A stretch of 48,509 nt of DNA from Thermaurantimonas aggregans (GCF_003851885.1 NZ_BHZE01000021.1:1-48509), one strand, 5' to 3'. Positions 1-9,603 are shown, counted from the first letter of the stretch. Notes: generated by a model from the sequence alone, not told the origin. Numbers and translations: made by a program.

Positions 1-83
1 TGCCGGGTTGCTGTTTAAAGACTACTCGCCTCACTTAAAATGTCTATGATGGCTCTAATTTACTTCAATTAAGGGTTTTATCA

Positions 84-126
84 AAATAAAAAAGAAGGCG
101 TCCTTTACTTTTTGGACACCTTCTTT
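84..126 (-). terminator. Intrinsic terminator of gcvH
   Basis: Arms 94-103 and 114-123 form a 10-bp stem around a 10-base loop. On the minus strand the only imperfect pair is a permitted G-U wobble, whereas on the plus strand it is a C-A mismatch. A T-rich tract follows on the minus strand (93 down to 82). The element therefore serves minus-strand gcvH, whose stop codon is about 20 bases away. Confidence 0.85.
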
Positions 127-144
127 TCTGCGCTTTTTCAGACT

Positions 145-525
145 TTAGGCTCCGATGAGGTTTTTATATTCTTCGGCAGAAAGCAATCCGCTCCTATCGG
201 TTGGGTCTTTCAGGCGTACTTTTATCATCCAACCGGCACCGTACGGATCGCTGTTTACCAATTCTGGATTGGAATTGATCTGTTCATTCACCTCGATGAT
301 CTCACCTGATACGGGCAAGTAGAGGTCTGAAACGGTTTTTACGGCTTCAACACTGCCAAATACAGATTCGCGTTCGAGCGTCTGACCCTGTGTTTCGATT
401 TCTACGAATACGATATCACCAAGCTCGCTTTGAGCGAAATCAGTGATGCCTACAGTTGCCACGTCACCGTCAAAGCGCACCCATTCATGGTCTTTGGTGT
501 ACAAAAGTTCAGAGGGTATATTCAT
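145..525 (-). CDS. gcvH: Glycine cleavage system H protein
   Basis: The 126-residue product is full length for GcvH, the lipoylated carrier that shuttles the aminomethyl group between the P, T and L proteins of the cytosolic glycine cleavage system. The N-terminal YTKDHEWV segment is family typical. The lipoyl-lysine region [11 protein letters not shown] places the modified lysine at K63. The C-terminal GWMIKV segment also fits. It is transcribed alone: a -7 promoter element lies just upstream and a terminator just downstream. No other glycine cleavage gene is present in the window. Identification is secure. Confidence 0.97.
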   Translation of the reverse strand: MNIPSELLYTKDHEWVRFDGDVATVGITDFAQSELGDIVFVEIETQGQTLERESVFGSVEAVKTVSDLYLPVSGEIIEVNEQINSNPELVNSDPYGAGWMIKVRLKDPTDRSGLLSAEEYKNLIGA

Positions 526-580
526 TTTTGTCGTTGATTATTGCGACAAAATTAAACCGATGTCTTTTTTATCACTTCAA
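526..580 (-). promoter_or_regulatory. gcvH promoter with overlapping inverted repeat
   Basis: On the minus strand TAATTTTG (547-554) matches the Bacteroidota -7 consensus TAnnTTTG exactly. A TTG at 578-580 lies 23 bp upstream as a possible -33 element. An exact 8-bp inverted repeat, TTTTGTCG (526-533) and CGACAAAA (544-551), overlaps the -7 element and ends directly against the ATG. A regulator bound here would block the promoter; as RNA it could fold next to the start codon. The promoter match is seen in sequence; the operator role is inferred. Confidence 0.55.
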
Positions 581-645
581 GTTTATTCATTTCAAAAAGG
601 AATTTTCACCTATTGACATATTGCCCTCAAGTTATTAACAATTGG

Positions 646-683
646 TGTGGATTAATTCTGTGTTAAGTTTTAATAAATCCACA
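646..683. promoter_or_regulatory. DnaA-box-like inverted pair upstream of nrdB
   Basis: Two sites in opposite orientation, 646-654 (TAATCCACA on the minus strand) and 675-683 (AAATCCACA), differ from the DnaA box TTATCCACA at one and two positions. Together they form an 8-bp inverted repeat (646-653 with 676-683). They lie about 210-245 bases before nrdB. DnaA control of nrdAB is established in E. coli; its use here is inference, and such short A/T-rich sites can occur by chance. Confidence 0.3.
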
Positions 684-713
684 ACCTTTCACACATCAGA
701 GCGAATTTTCAAT

Positions 714-727
714 AGGTTGTGCAACCT
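714..727. promoter_or_regulatory. 14-bp palindrome upstream of nrdB
   Basis: AGGTTG (714-719) and CAACCT (722-727) form a perfect dyad with a two-base centre. The 366-base gap between gcvH and nrdB (526-891) holds this, the DnaA-like pair and the gcvH promoter. I found no clear NrdR box. No exact TAnnTTTG element was found for nrdB; the closest is TAACATTTG near 772-780, which has one extra spacer base. Confidence 0.3.
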
Positions 728-891
728 TAGCGATGGTGTATTGTTAAAAATTCAGAGAAAATGTGAAAAACTAACATTTGGTACTACGATTTTTTCTTTT
801 GAGTTTTGAGATCAGCTACCGGAAAACATCTTCACTCTGTTTCAGAAACTTATATAATTAACTGATTGTCAAAATAATAAAAACAAAGGCT

Positions 892-1902
892 ATGGCTACA
901 GAACTTGAAAGGTCTACAGAACCCCTGCTCAGAGAAAACAAAGATCGATTTGTACTTTTCCCCATTCAGCACCACGACATATGGGAGTTTTACAAAAAGG
1001 CAGAAGCCTCTTTCTGGACGGCCGAAGAGATAGATCTGCAGCAAGACCTCTCTGATTGGAACAACAAACTCAACGACGACGAGCGTCACTTCATCAAGCA
1101 CATTCTCGCCTTCTTTGCTGCCAGCGACGGAATCGTAAACGAAAATCTGGCAGAGAACTTTGTAAACGAAGTGCAGTACACCGAAGCCAAATTTTTCTAC
1201 GGCTTCCAGATTATGATGGAAAACATCCATTCAGAAACGTATTCATTACTAATTGACACTTACATAAAAGATCCTGAGGAACGCGATAGACTCTTTCATG
1301 CCATCGAAAACTTTCCAGCTATCAAGGAAAAAGCCGATTGGGCTCTACGCTGGATCAAATCACCTTCGTTTTCTGAACGCCTTATAGCCTTTGCTGCTGT
1401 CGAGGGAATTTTCTTCTCCGGAGCGTTTTGTTCTATCTTCTGGTTGAAAAAGCGCGGTTTGATGCCTGGCCTCACCTTTAGCAATGAGCTCATTTCCAGA
1501 GACGAAGGCCTACACGCCAACTTCGCCGTGCATTTGCACAACCACCACCTGGTTAACAAAGTAAGCCCAGAACGCATTACCCAAATTCTAGATGAAGCAC
1601 TCAGCATCGAACGCAAATTCATAACTGAAAGCTTGCCTGTGCGGTTGATTGGGATGAATGCTGAGCAAATGACTCAGTACCTCGAGTTTGTGACCGACAG
1701 ACTGCTCACTGAATTGGGTTGTCCAAAACTCTACAATGCAACCAATCCCTTTGATTTCATGGAGCTCATCTCTCTCGAAGGCAAGACCAACTTCTTTGAA
1801 CGCCGAGTGTCAGAATACCGAAAGGCACGTGTTAAAGTCAATGAGCCCGAAGCTTCTTCAGTGCTTTCGACCGACGAAATCGCATTTGATGCTGACTTTT
1901 AA
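892..1902 (+). CDS. nrdB: Ribonucleotide reductase class Ia, small (R2) subunit
   Basis: The 336-residue radical-generating subunit holds the di-iron/tyrosyl cofactor and passes the radical to NrdA. By alignment from memory to mouse R2, the metal ligands are D79, E110, H113, E171, E205 and H208, and the radical tyrosine is Y117 in HSETY. The body of the protein is strikingly close to the eukaryotic R2 type (blocks such as [30 protein letters not shown] and [11 protein letters not shown]). That makes it the aerobic class Ia kind rather than NrdF. The C-terminal tail ending in DADF would dock to NrdA. nrdA begins 25 bases downstream, so the two are co-transcribed. The ATG start has no recognisable Shine-Dalgarno, as is normal in this phylum. 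Confidence 0.97.
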   Translation: MATELERSTEPLLRENKDRFVLFPIQHHDIWEFYKKAEASFWTAEEIDLQQDLSDWNNKLNDDERHFIKHILAFFAASDGIVNENLAENFVNEVQYTEAKFFYGFQIMMENIHSETYSLLIDTYIKDPEERDRLFHAIENFPAIKEKADWALRWIKSPSFSERLIAFAAVEGIFFSGAFCSIFWLKKRGLMPGLTFSNELISRDEGLHANFAVHLHNHHLVNKVSPERITQILDEALSIERKFITESLPVRLIGMNAEQMTQYLEFVTDRLLTELGCPKLYNATNPFDFMELISLEGKTNFFERRVSEYRKARVKVNEPEASSVLSTDEIAFDADF

Positions 1903-1927
1903 TTAAATCACTTAAAAAAAATTAAAG

Positions 1928-4477
1928 ATGCATGTAATCAAAAGAGACGGTCGCCGTGAACCAGTGAAGTTTGACAAGGTGACCTCGCGTATCGAAAAAC
2001 TTTGCTATGGACTTAGTCCCTTGGTCAATCCGATATCGGTAGCCTTAAAAGTAATTGAAGGCATCTACGACGGGGTGAAAACCACCGAGCTCGACAACCT
2101 CGCTGCTGAGGTGGCTGCCTCAATGACAACCACCCATCCCGACTATGCCATGCTTGCTTCGCGCATAGCGGTGAGCAATTTGCACAAAAACACCAAAAAA
2201 TCTTTTTCCGAAACCATCAAAGATTTATATCACTACATCAATCCGAAGACCGGAGAGCCAGCTCCTCTCATAGCCGACGATGTGTACGAAATCGTGATGG
2301 AAAACGCTGACTTGCTCGACAGCGCCATCATATACGACCGCGACTTCGGCTACGATTACTTCGGCTTTAAAACCCTGGAGCGCTCCTACTTGCTTCGCAT
2401 CAACGGCCAGGTGGCCGAGCGCCCTCAGCACATGCTCATGCGCGTGGCCATCGGCATCCACAAACGCGACCTCGACGCAGCGCTCGAGACCTACGACCTG
2501 ATGAGCAAGCGCTACTTTACTCATGCTACACCCACACTCTTCAACGCCGGCACACCTAAACCGCAGATGTCGTCGTGCTTCCTTCTAACGATGAAAGATG
2601 ACAGCATCGACGGCATATACGACACACTGAAACAGTGTGCAAAAATTTCTCAATCAGCCGGCGGCATTGGTCTTAGCATTCACAACATTCGCGCTACGGG
2701 CTCTTACATACGCGGCACCAACGGAACAAGCAATGGAATCATCCCCATGCTGCGCGTATTCAATGACACAGCCCGCTACGTGGACCAAGGGGGTGGTAAA
2801 CGGAAAGGCTCCTTTGCCATATACCTAGAGCCTTGGCATGCTGACATTTTCGACTTCCTCGATCTGAAGAAAAACCACGGTAAAGAGGAGCTCAGAGCCC
2901 GCGACCTCTTCTATGCTCTGTGGATTCCTGACCTCTTCATGAAGCGCGTGGAGGCAGATGGCAACTGGACACTCATGTGTCCGAACGAATGCCCTGGCCT
3001 GTACGACACCTATGGCAAAAAATTCGAAGAACTCTACGAACAATATGAACGCGAAGGCCGTGGCCGCAGAACTATCAAAGCCCGCGAACTGTGGCAGAAG
3101 ATCATCGAGTCTCAAATCGAGACCGGCACGCCTTACATGCTCTACAAAGACGCTTGTAACGAAAAGAGCAACCAGAAAAACCTCGGCACCATTCGCTCAA
3201 GTAACCTCTGTACAGAGATCATCGAGTACACCTCGCCCGATGAGGTAGCTGTGTGCAACCTTGCGAGCCTTGCGCTTCCGATGTTTGTAGAAGGCAATCA
3301 GTTCAATCATCAGCTCCTTTACGACGTTACCTATCGAGTTACCATTAACCTCAACAAAGTAATCGACCGCAACTACTACCCCGTGCCTGAGGCCGAGCGC
3401 TCTAACAAGCGTCACCGTCCGATCGGGCTGGGCGTACAAGGCTTGGCTGACACGTTTATCAAACTTCGCTTGCCTTTTACCAGTCCAGAGGCCAAAAAGC
3501 TCAATAAGGACATCTTCGAAACCATCTACTTTGCCGCACTCAACGCTTCGTGCGACATGGCCATCTTCGACGGTCCGTACGAATCCTATCCGGGTTCACC
3601 CATCTCACAGGGATTGTTTCAGTTTAACCTCTGGGGCGTAGATGAAAAAGAACTCAGCGGCCGTTGGAATTGGGCAGAACTGCGCGAGCGCATCTTGAAA
3701 CACGGCGTGCGCAACTCTTTGCTCCTTGCTCCTATGCCCACAGCTTCTACCTCTCAAATCCTCGGAAACAACGAGTGCTTCGAGCCATATACTACAAACA
3801 TCTATACCCGTCGAGTGCTTTCTGGCGAGTTTATAGTGGTTAACAAGCACTTACTACAAGACTTGATGGCCCTCGGACTCTGGAGCGAAGAGATGAAAAA
3901 CGAAATCATCAAAGCCAACGGGTCTATTCAGCACATCGATATTATTCCGCAAGAGATTCGCGACATTTACAAAACTGTTTGGGAGCTCAGCATGCGCGAC
4001 ATCATCGACATGGCGGCCGACAGAGGTATCTTCATCGATCAGAGCCAGTCGCTAAACCTCTTCGTAGAGGCACCTAACATTGCTAAGCTAACTAGCATGC
4101 ACTTTTATGCCTGGAAGAAAGGCCTTAAAACCGGCATGTACTACCTGCGTACCAAGCCTGCTACCGATGCGATCAAGTTCACCGTATCGAAAAATTCTAA
4201 CCTCGAAAAGCCAAAAATCGAAGCCACACCCAATCCTCTTCATAGATTTTCATACACTGAGCGCGAGGCTGAGAAGAGAGCCGCTGAAGAACTTGCGCGT
4301 AGGCGCATCGAAGCGCTTTCGCAGCGTACCACTACTGGCCCTGTAAACAAAGGCGAAGATGTAACTCAGCCCGACCTCTTCAGTAGCCAGCAAGAGCCGG
4401 AATCTACATCTACCGAACAACAGGCCATAGCATGCAGCATCGACAATCCCGACGCATGTGAATTTTGTAGCTCATAG
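1928..4477 (+). CDS. nrdA: Ribonucleotide reductase class Ia, large (R1) subunit
   Basis: This 849-residue catalytic subunit reduces ribonucleoside diphosphates to deoxyribonucleotides. An N-terminal ATP-cone (about 1-90) provides dATP/ATP activity control. Active-site residues are all visible: the redox pair C217 and C443, N426, the thiyl C428 and E430 in NLCTE, and the radical-transfer tyrosines Y738-Y739. The C-terminal CEFC motif (C844, C847) re-reduces the active site. About 70 charged residues, rich in Glu, Arg and Gln, lie between the core and the CxxC tail as a flexible swinging arm, making the protein longer than the roughly 790-residue eukaryotic enzyme. It follows nrdB by 25 bases and is followed by a strong terminator. 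Confidence 0.97.
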   Translation: MHVIKRDGRREPVKFDKVTSRIEKLCYGLSPLVNPISVALKVIEGIYDGVKTTELDNLAAEVAASMTTTHPDYAMLASRIAVSNLHKNTKKSFSETIKDLYHYINPKTGEPAPLIADDVYEIVMENADLLDSAIIYDRDFGYDYFGFKTLERSYLLRINGQVAERPQHMLMRVAIGIHKRDLDAALETYDLMSKRYFTHATPTLFNAGTPKPQMSSCFLLTMKDDSIDGIYDTLKQCAKISQSAGGIGLSIHNIRATGSYIRGTNGTSNGIIPMLRVFNDTARYVDQGGGKRKGSFAIYLEPWHADIFDFLDLKKNHGKEELRARDLFYALWIPDLFMKRVEADGNWTLMCPNECPGLYDTYGKKFEELYEQYEREGRGRRTIKARELWQKIIESQIETGTPYMLYKDACNEKSNQKNLGTIRSSNLCTEIIEYTSPDEVAVCNLASLALPMFVEGNQFNHQLLYDVTYRVTINLNKVIDRNYYPVPEAERSNKRHRPIGLGVQGLADTFIKLRLPFTSPEAKKLNKDIFETIYFAALNASCDMAIFDGPYESYPGSPISQGLFQFNLWGVDEKELSGRWNWAELRERILKHGVRNSLLLAPMPTASTSQILGNNECFEPYTTNIYTRRVLSGEFIVVNKHLLQDLMALGLWSEEMKNEIIKANGSIQHIDIIPQEIRDIYKTVWELSMRDIIDMAADRGIFIDQSQSLNLFVEAPNIAKLTSMHFYAWKKGLKTGMYYLRTKPATDAIKFTVSKNSNLEKPKIEATPNPLHRFSYTEREAEKRAAEELARRRIEALSQRTTTGPVNKGEDVTQPDLFSSQQEPESTSTEQQAIACSIDNPDACEFCSS

Positions 4478-4494
4478 TCCGATGTTTTTAAAGC

Positions 4495-4533
4495 AAAAAA
4501 AGCCGGGGTTTATCACCGGCTTTTTCTTTTTTA
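4495..4533 (+). terminator. Intrinsic terminator after nrdA
   Basis: AAGCCGG (4500-4506) pairs with CCGGCTT (4516-4522) and is followed by a T-rich run to 4532. It lies 20 bases after the nrdA stop and ends only about 20 bases before the folA start codon. Confidence 0.85.
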
Positions 4534-4551
4534 CCCATTAAAAAGCACTTC

Positions 4552-5073
4552 ATGGCACAAATCATTCTAATCGCTGCAATGGCCGAAAACCGCGTTATAG
4601 GCCGCGATAATAAACTCATATGGCACATTCCATCTGACTTGCGCCACTTCAAACAGCTCACCCTGGGTCAAATCGTTGTGATGGGCAGGCGCACCTTTGA
4701 ATCCATCGGCCGACCTCTGCCTAAGCGCACCAATGTGGTGATTACTCGCAGCCCGCATTTTCAGCCTGAAGGGGTACATGTTTTTCACTCACTTTTTGAG
4801 GCTCTAGAGGCCTTTCGGAAATCTGATCGCATCTACATAGCCGGTGGAGCCGACATTTATCGCCAGGCCTTGCCAATAGCCGACCTAATGGAGCTCACCA
4901 TCGTTCATCGCATGTATGCAGGTGATGCCTACTTTCCCGAGTGGAATCCCTCAGAGTGGGAAACGGTACAAACTACTCACACTACTGATACCGATGGCAC
5001 GCAGCTCGTTTCGTTGTCTTTTGTAACCCTTCGCCGTGTAAAAAAAGATGAGAAATACTCTTATAGGGGTTGA
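4552..5073 (+). CDS. folA: Dihydrofolate reductase
   Basis: This 173-residue enzyme reduces dihydrofolate to tetrahydrofolate with NADPH, supplying the cofactor for thymidylate synthesis. Visible family features are the N-terminal IAAMAENRVIG strand, LIWHIPSDL with the catalytic acid D29, the NADPH-binding VMGRRTFESIG, and IYIAGGADIY. The length is slightly above the roughly 160 residues of E. coli FolA because of a charged tail. Its position just behind the ribonucleotide reductase genes puts two dNTP-supply steps together. The nrdA terminator separates them, so folA needs read-through or a promoter within or overlapping the terminator region. Confidence 0.97.
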   Translation: MAQIILIAAMAENRVIGRDNKLIWHIPSDLRHFKQLTLGQIVVMGRRTFESIGRPLPKRTNVVITRSPHFQPEGVHVFHSLFEALEAFRKSDRIYIAGGADIYRQALPIADLMELTIVHRMYAGDAYFPEWNPSEWETVQTTHTTDTDGTQLVSLSFVTLRRVKKDEKYSYRG

Positions 5074-5180
5074 CTTTTAAAAACCAACATCTTACCCACT
5101 GCTAAACATACCATTAACACCTCAGAAACGTCTGTCAATCGTATTTTCGCGGCCTAATCAATACATCAACCACGGGAAAA

Positions 5181-6542
5181 ATGGCTCAGTACGAACTCAT
5201 CATGCCCAAAATGGGGGAAAGCGTGGCCGAAGCCACCATCATTAAATGGCTCAAAAACGAAGGCGACCGCATCGAACTCGAAGAAGCTGTTCTTGAAATA
5301 GCAACTGATAAGGTGGACAGCGAAGTACCTTCGCCCGTGGAAGGCATTTTGGTAAAAAAACTCTTTAACGAAAACGACGTCGTAAAAGTGGGGCAAGCCA
5401 TTGCCTTAATCGATACAGCTGCTAATGGATCATCAGCCACTGCTACCACAGCTTCGCCGTCAACGGTACCTTCCGAAGCCGCTGCACAGGCAGAAGCATT
5501 GGTAGCTAAAGCTGTAGAAACTGTTCAGCCAGCGGCTGAAATAAAATCGACAGCGGGCCGATTCTACTCACCGCTGGTGCGCTCTATTGCCGCGCAAGAA
5601 GGCATTTCGCAAGCCGAACTTGACTCAATACCCGGAACCGGCTCCGAAGGCCGAGTCACCAAAAACGATATTCTCAATTACCTGAAAAATCGCAAATCAG
5701 CTCCCGCTGCTGCTCCTGCACCGGCATCATCATCCATTCCCGCTGCATCAGCGCCGGCTACTTCTCAAGCAGCAGCGCAGCCACAACCAGTCGCTATACC
5801 CTACATCAAAGCGCCGACTATAGAGCCTATGCCTGGTGACGAAATTATAGAGATGGACCGCATGCGCCGTCTCATAGCCGACCACATGGTCATGAGCAAG
5901 CACGTGTCACCACACGTCACCAGTTTTGTGGAGGCCGATGTCACCAACATCGTGCTGTGGCGCGAGCGCGTGAAAAAAGACTTCGAAAAGCGCACCGGCG
6001 AAAAGCTCACCTATACCCCTATCTTCATCGAAGCCATCGTTCGCGCTATAAAAGACTTCCCGATGATCAATATCTCGGTAGATGGTTATAACATTGTGAA
6101 GCATCGGGACATAAACATCGGTATGGCTACTGCTCTTCCAAGTGGAAACCTCATCGTTCCTGTTATAAAAAATGCTGATCAGTACAACCTTGTAGGTCTT
6201 ACTAAGATGGTAAACGACCTTGCCAACCGAGCTCGTAACAACCAGCTCAAGCCCGACGACATCAAGGGTGGTACTTACACCATCAGCAATGTAGGTACCT
6301 TCGGCAACGTACTTGGTACTCCCGTAATCAACCAGCCTCAAGTGGCCATTATGGCTGTGGGGGCCATTCGCAAGAAGCCCGCAGTACTCGAAACTCCTCA
6401 TGGCGATGTCATCGCTATCCGCCACATGATGTTCCTATCTCATTCATACGATCATCGCGTAGTAGATGGCGCCCTAGGCGGTAGCTTCGTGCGCCGAGTA
6501 GCCGACTACCTCGAGCAATTTGATATCAACCGGGATTTTTAA
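5181..6542 (+). CDS. 2-oxoacid dehydrogenase E2 (dihydrolipoamide acyltransferase)
   Basis: This 453-residue core subunit transfers acyl groups from E1 to CoA via a lipoyl arm. Domains in order are a lipoyl domain (1-80, modified lysine K44 in ATDKVDSE), an Ala/Pro/Ser-rich linker, a peripheral subunit-binding domain (about 127-170, containing GTGSEGRVTKNDI), a second Ala/Pro linker, and the catalytic domain (about 220-453) with H425 and D429 in DHRVVDG. A single lipoyl domain and the catalytic-domain style suit a branched-chain or general 2-oxoacid complex. E1 and E3 genes are not adjacent, so the substrate cannot be fixed. The exonuclease gene follows after 18 bases and is probably co-transcribed. 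Confidence 0.9.
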   Translation: MAQYELIMPKMGESVAEATIIKWLKNEGDRIELEEAVLEIATDKVDSEVPSPVEGILVKKLFNENDVVKVGQAIALIDTAANGSSATATTASPSTVPSEAAAQAEALVAKAVETVQPAAEIKSTAGRFYSPLVRSIAAQEGISQAELDSIPGTGSEGRVTKNDILNYLKNRKSAPAAAPAPASSSIPAASAPATSQAAAQPQPVAIPYIKAPTIEPMPGDEIIEMDRMRRLIADHMVMSKHVSPHVTSFVEADVTNIVLWRERVKKDFEKRTGEKLTYTPIFIEAIVRAIKDFPMINISVDGYNIVKHRDINIGMATALPSGNLIVPVIKNADQYNLVGLTKMVNDLANRARNNQLKPDDIKGGTYTISNVGTFGNVLGTPVINQPQVAIMAVGAIRKKPAVLETPHGDVIAIRHMMFLSHSYDHRVVDGALGGSFVRRVADYLEQFDINRDF

Positions 6543-6560
6543 TCCCCACACGTAAAAAAT

Positions 6561-7331
6561 ATGGAGCTTCATCTCACTCGGCCTTTGGCCTTTTTCGATA
6601 TTGAGACTACCGGCACGCACTTCTCGCGCGATCGCATAGTAGAGATCAGCATTTTAAAAGCCCTGCCTGATCACACCACTCAGGTTCGTACTTGGCTTGT
6701 GAATCCGGGTATACCCATACCCCCGGAAATCACGGCAATTCACGGCATCACTAATGAAATGGTAGCTGATAAGCCCTACTTCAAAGATGTGGCTCGCGAA
6801 ATCAACACCTTCATCGGCAATGCTGATCTGGCGGGCTACAATTCCAACAAATTTGACATTCCGATGCTGGCCGAAGAAATGTTGCGCGCTGGTGTGGATT
6901 TCGACCTGAGCAAACGCCGATTTGTGGACGTACAGAACATCTTTCACAAGATGGAACCCCGCAATCTGGCTGCAGCCTATCGCTTCTACTGCCAGCGTGA
7001 GCTCGAAAATGCCCACTCAGCCGAGGCCGACGTCACTGCCACCTACGAAATCCTCAAAGCACAGCTCGACCGTTACCCCGAGTTGAAAAACGACATCGGA
7101 TTCCTTAGTGAATTTTCAACCCGAAACCAAAATGCTGATTTGGCTGGATTTATTGCTTACAACGCAGAAGGCAAGGAGATTTTCACTTTCGGTAAGTACA
7201 AGGGTCTAACCCTAGAAGAAGTCTTTGAAAAAGACTCCGGCTATTACTCCTGGATGCTTAATGCCGACTTTCCACTCTACACCAAAAAGGTTCTAACTGC
7301 CGTGCGTCTCAGCAAGATGACTACCAAATGA
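6561..7331 (+). CDS. DEDDh-family 3'-5' exonuclease (DnaQ-like)
   Basis: The 256-residue protein has an N-terminal DnaQ/epsilon-type exonuclease domain (about 8-170). The DEDDh residues are D13 and E15 in FFDIETTG, D99 in NKFDIPM, H152 in AHSAEAD and D157. A separate C-terminal segment (about 195-256, FGKYKGLTLEEV and YYSWML) resembles the tail found in exodeoxyribonuclease-X-like proteins. That suggests a stand-alone repair or processing nuclease rather than the polymerase III proofreading subunit. It follows the E2 gene closely, but no functional link between them is apparent. Confidence 0.88.
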   Translation: MELHLTRPLAFFDIETTGTHFSRDRIVEISILKALPDHTTQVRTWLVNPGIPIPPEITAIHGITNEMVADKPYFKDVAREINTFIGNADLAGYNSNKFDIPMLAEEMLRAGVDFDLSKRRFVDVQNIFHKMEPRNLAAAYRFYCQRELENAHSAEADVTATYEILKAQLDRYPELKNDIGFLSEFSTRNQNADLAGFIAYNAEGKEIFTFGKYKGLTLEEVFEKDSGYYSWMLNADFPLYTKKVLTAVRLSKMTTK

Positions 7332-7513
7332 ACAAAATTCACCTGGACATTGAATCTGTTTTTTACTCAATTTTCGCTTGTTTTCAGACTTATATTTCGA
7401 TTGGAATTGTGGTGATTTTTGTATATCAAAATGTATGAATACGCTGGGAGTAGAGGGCACAGATTTAAAGATTGCTCTTATCCATTTCTAATGCATTATA
7501 CCCATTTGAGCCG

Positions 7514-8125
7514 ATGAAAATCGTTTGCGTTGGAAGAAACTATGCCGATCACGCCCGAGAGCTCGGCAATCAAATACCCGAAGAGCCTGTTCTCTTCATT
7601 AAGCCCGACAGCGCCATTTATCCTCATAAAAATTATTACATACCTCACTTCACTCGCGAACTGCACTTCGAATGCGAGTTAGTTGTGCGCATCGATCGGG
7701 TAGGGAAGCACATCGCACCTGAATACGCTCATACCTACTATTCGCAACTCACATTGGGCATTGATTTCACAGCACGCGACCTTCAGAATCAGCTCAAGGC
7801 TAAAGGATTGCCTTGGGAGAAGGCCAAAGGCTTCGACGGAGCAGCCATTATCGGTACATTCGTGCCAAAAGAGCAGTTGCCACCCGTTGAACAGCTCGAA
7901 TTTCAGCTCCTGATCGATGGTCAGGTGCGCCAGCATGGCCACACCAGCCATATGCTGTACTCAGTAGATCATTTGATCAGCTATATCAGTCAGTTCTTCA
8001 CTTTGAAGAAGGGCGACCTTATCTTCACGGGGACTCCAGCTGGTGTAGGGCCTGTGCAACCGGGGATGAATTTACAGGGCATCCTTGCTTCGAAGACCGT
8101 TTTAGACCTACATATTAAGGCTTAA
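7514..8125 (+). CDS. Fumarylacetoacetate hydrolase (FAH) family protein
   Basis: At 203 residues from the ATG at 7514, this matches small bacterial FAH-fold enzymes (YcgM/FAHD1-like acylpyruvate hydrolases or oxaloacetate decarboxylases). The family start MKIVCVGRNYADHA lies at 7514, so an in-frame ATG at 7472 that would add 14 residues is unlikely to be used. Metal-binding acidic residues lie in HFECELVVRID and FTARDLQ. The catalytic lysine region is WEKAKGFDG, and GDLIFTGTPAGVGP is the typical C-terminal motif. The gene stands alone on the plus strand and converges on the DUF71 gene. The exact substrate cannot be read from sequence. Confidence 0.9.
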   Translation: MKIVCVGRNYADHARELGNQIPEEPVLFIKPDSAIYPHKNYYIPHFTRELHFECELVVRIDRVGKHIAPEYAHTYYSQLTLGIDFTARDLQNQLKAKGLPWEKAKGFDGAAIIGTFVPKEQLPPVEQLEFQLLIDGQVRQHGHTSHMLYSVDHLISYISQFFTLKKGDLIFTGTPAGVGPVQPGMNLQGILASKTVLDLHIKA

Positions 8126-8170
8126 AAGGGGTAATCAATCTTTTCTTAAGGGATTATTTCCTCAAGTCCT

Positions 8171-8785
8171 TTAGATCGTAAGCCATTCCACAGGTCTTTT
8201 AAAGAGTGGCCCATTCCACACAAAGGTGTGGTATTCGCCGTTTTCGCCAGCTGGGTCGATGTGTGCCGGCAGTGAGGCAATCAGCTCTTTGCTAAGCTCT
8301 GAGCCAACAAGCGATGTCGGTAAATCAGGATGGCCTACAGCGCAAATCTGTGCCTGGTAGCCTAAGGAGAGAAATTCGTTGACTAGGTCATTCGAATTTC
8401 TGCCCCACAGTGGAAAAACTGCCTCTATGCCTGCCTTGCGGCAAAGCATTTCTTTGTACTCACGCACGTCTTTTAAATGAATGTCACCAAAAACGCATAC
8501 ATCAATTCCGCGAGTTTTCATCAATTTGTATTCGGCTAGTACAAGTTGTTCGTACAGCTCGTTACTCACGGGCCAGTTGAGGTAAAGCTTGCGTGTGTGT
8601 ATGCCCAGCGATAAGCCCTGACGCGTGATAAGAGCCTTAGGCACTTGGTGTATCGGCACTGCCTGTGTAGCGCGATCAATAGTAACAAAGAGAAACTTCA
8701 CATCGTACCATTGAGCAGTAAGCGCATAGTGCAGCACGAGCATGCTGTCTTTGCCTCCACTCCAGCTTACAAAAGCATTTTTCAA
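8171..8785 (-). CDS. DUF71 / diphthine-ammonia-ligase-like ATP pyrophosphatase
   Basis: This 204-residue member of the adenine-nucleotide alpha-hydrolase superfamily has the PP-loop SGGKDS at 9-14. The C-terminal DPAGENGEYHTF motif is diagnostic of the ATP_bind_4 (DUF71) family. Archaeal and eukaryotic members (Dph6) amidate diphthine on elongation factor 2. Bacteria lack diphthamide, so this copy must do something else; a role in cobalamin salvage has been proposed for some bacterial members. It lies 20 bases downstream of the DUF481 gene in an apparent operon. The family is certain and the substrate unknown. Confidence 0.88.
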   Translation of the reverse strand: MKNAFVSWSGGKDSMLVLHYALTAQWYDVKFLFVTIDRATQAVPIHQVPKALITRQGLSLGIHTRKLYLNWPVSNELYEQLVLAEYKLMKTRGIDVCVFGDIHLKDVREYKEMLCRKAGIEAVFPLWGRNSNDLVNEFLSLGYQAQICAVGHPDLPTSLVGSELSKELIASLPAHIDPAGENGEYHTFVWNGPLFKRPVEWLTI

Positions 8786-8805
8786 GATCAGCAGAGATTT
8801 GATTT

Positions 8806-9603
8806 TTAAAAATTATACCGTACGCCGTTCAGAATGTTGTACACGTGGTTTCGTATGCCTTCAGGTGGATTGGTGTCGTACATGTAGTTTAAGTTAATGA
8901 TCAGATCAAACTTACGTGTCAGCTTTGTAAATACATTTGCTTCCCAGCTGATACGGTGGTCATACGCCTTAAACCACATGGGCTGATAATACACGGCCAT
9001 TACGAGCGTCAAGTTATTGTCTGCCTTGTAATTGAGAGCGGCATAGGTGCTCAGTCGAAGGTCGTTGTTGATTTTGCCGGTCCGCTCTATTTCGTACTCG
9101 TGCATCAGTGGAGTAATACCTGTAAAAAACGATAAGATGCGCTTTTGTACGATCTTAAAGCGTAACCCCGTGCCCAGCAGATTTCGGAACCGAACACCCA
9201 GCAGGGCATTGTACTGCTGCTGTACGAACGACTCCCACCGCAAGAAATTACCTGTTTTCAGGCTTCTGGTTGAGTCAAGGGGAATTTCATCCACTTTGTA
9301 CGTATATCGAAAATGGATAAATCCGGAGTTGGCAAAGGTTTGGCCTTCACCACTTACGAATCTCAATTCACTGAGAACCAAAAAATTTCGCTTGTACGTT
9401 TGGCGTTCGATGGTGTTTAATGTGCGAAAGGTGAAATAGCGCTTGCTGTTTTGTTCGGCTATGAGCTGCCACTCGGTGCTGCCAAACCATCCAATTGTAT
9501 CAAACTGCTGCCTACGTCGCTCGATGTTCATTATTTGTGCTTGCAGCGACCAGACAAGAAGCATAAAAGGAAGCGCAAACAATACTTTCTTGCGATTTTT
9601 CAT
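8806..9603 (-). CDS. DUF481-family outer-membrane beta-barrel protein
   Basis: The 265-residue protein starts with a signal peptide (charged MKNRKK, hydrophobic stretch, probable cleavage near QAQ at about 22). The rest is alternating beta-strand sequence rich in aromatics and basic residues (for example RWESFVQQQYNALLG and LMHEYEIE) and ends in the terminal aromatic VRYNF expected of an outer-membrane barrel. The pattern recalls the DUF481 group. No substrate can be assigned. Its start overlaps the EamA gene stop by 4 bases, so the two are translationally coupled. Confidence 0.75.
   Translation of the reverse strand: MKNRKKVLFALPFMLLVWSLQAQIMNIERRRQQFDTIGWFGSTEWQLIAEQNSKRYFTFRTLNTIERQTYKRNFLVLSELRFVSGEGQTFANSGFIHFRYTYKVDEIPLDSTRSLKTGNFLRWESFVQQQYNALLGVRFRNLLGTGLRFKIVQKRILSFFTGITPLMHEYEIERTGKINNDLRLSTYAALNYKADNNLTLVMAVYYQPMWFKAYDHRISWEANVFTKLTRKFDLIINLNYMYDTNPPEGIRNHVYNILNGVRYNF

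Noticed and set aside
5907-6425. 172-residue minus-strand open frame
   Set aside because: It lies fully inside the E2 catalytic domain gene, which has unmistakable motifs; it is a shadow frame.
8126-8170. Possible terminator between the convergent FAH and DUF71 genes
   Set aside because: The arms around 8146-8165 have too many mismatches and no T-tract.
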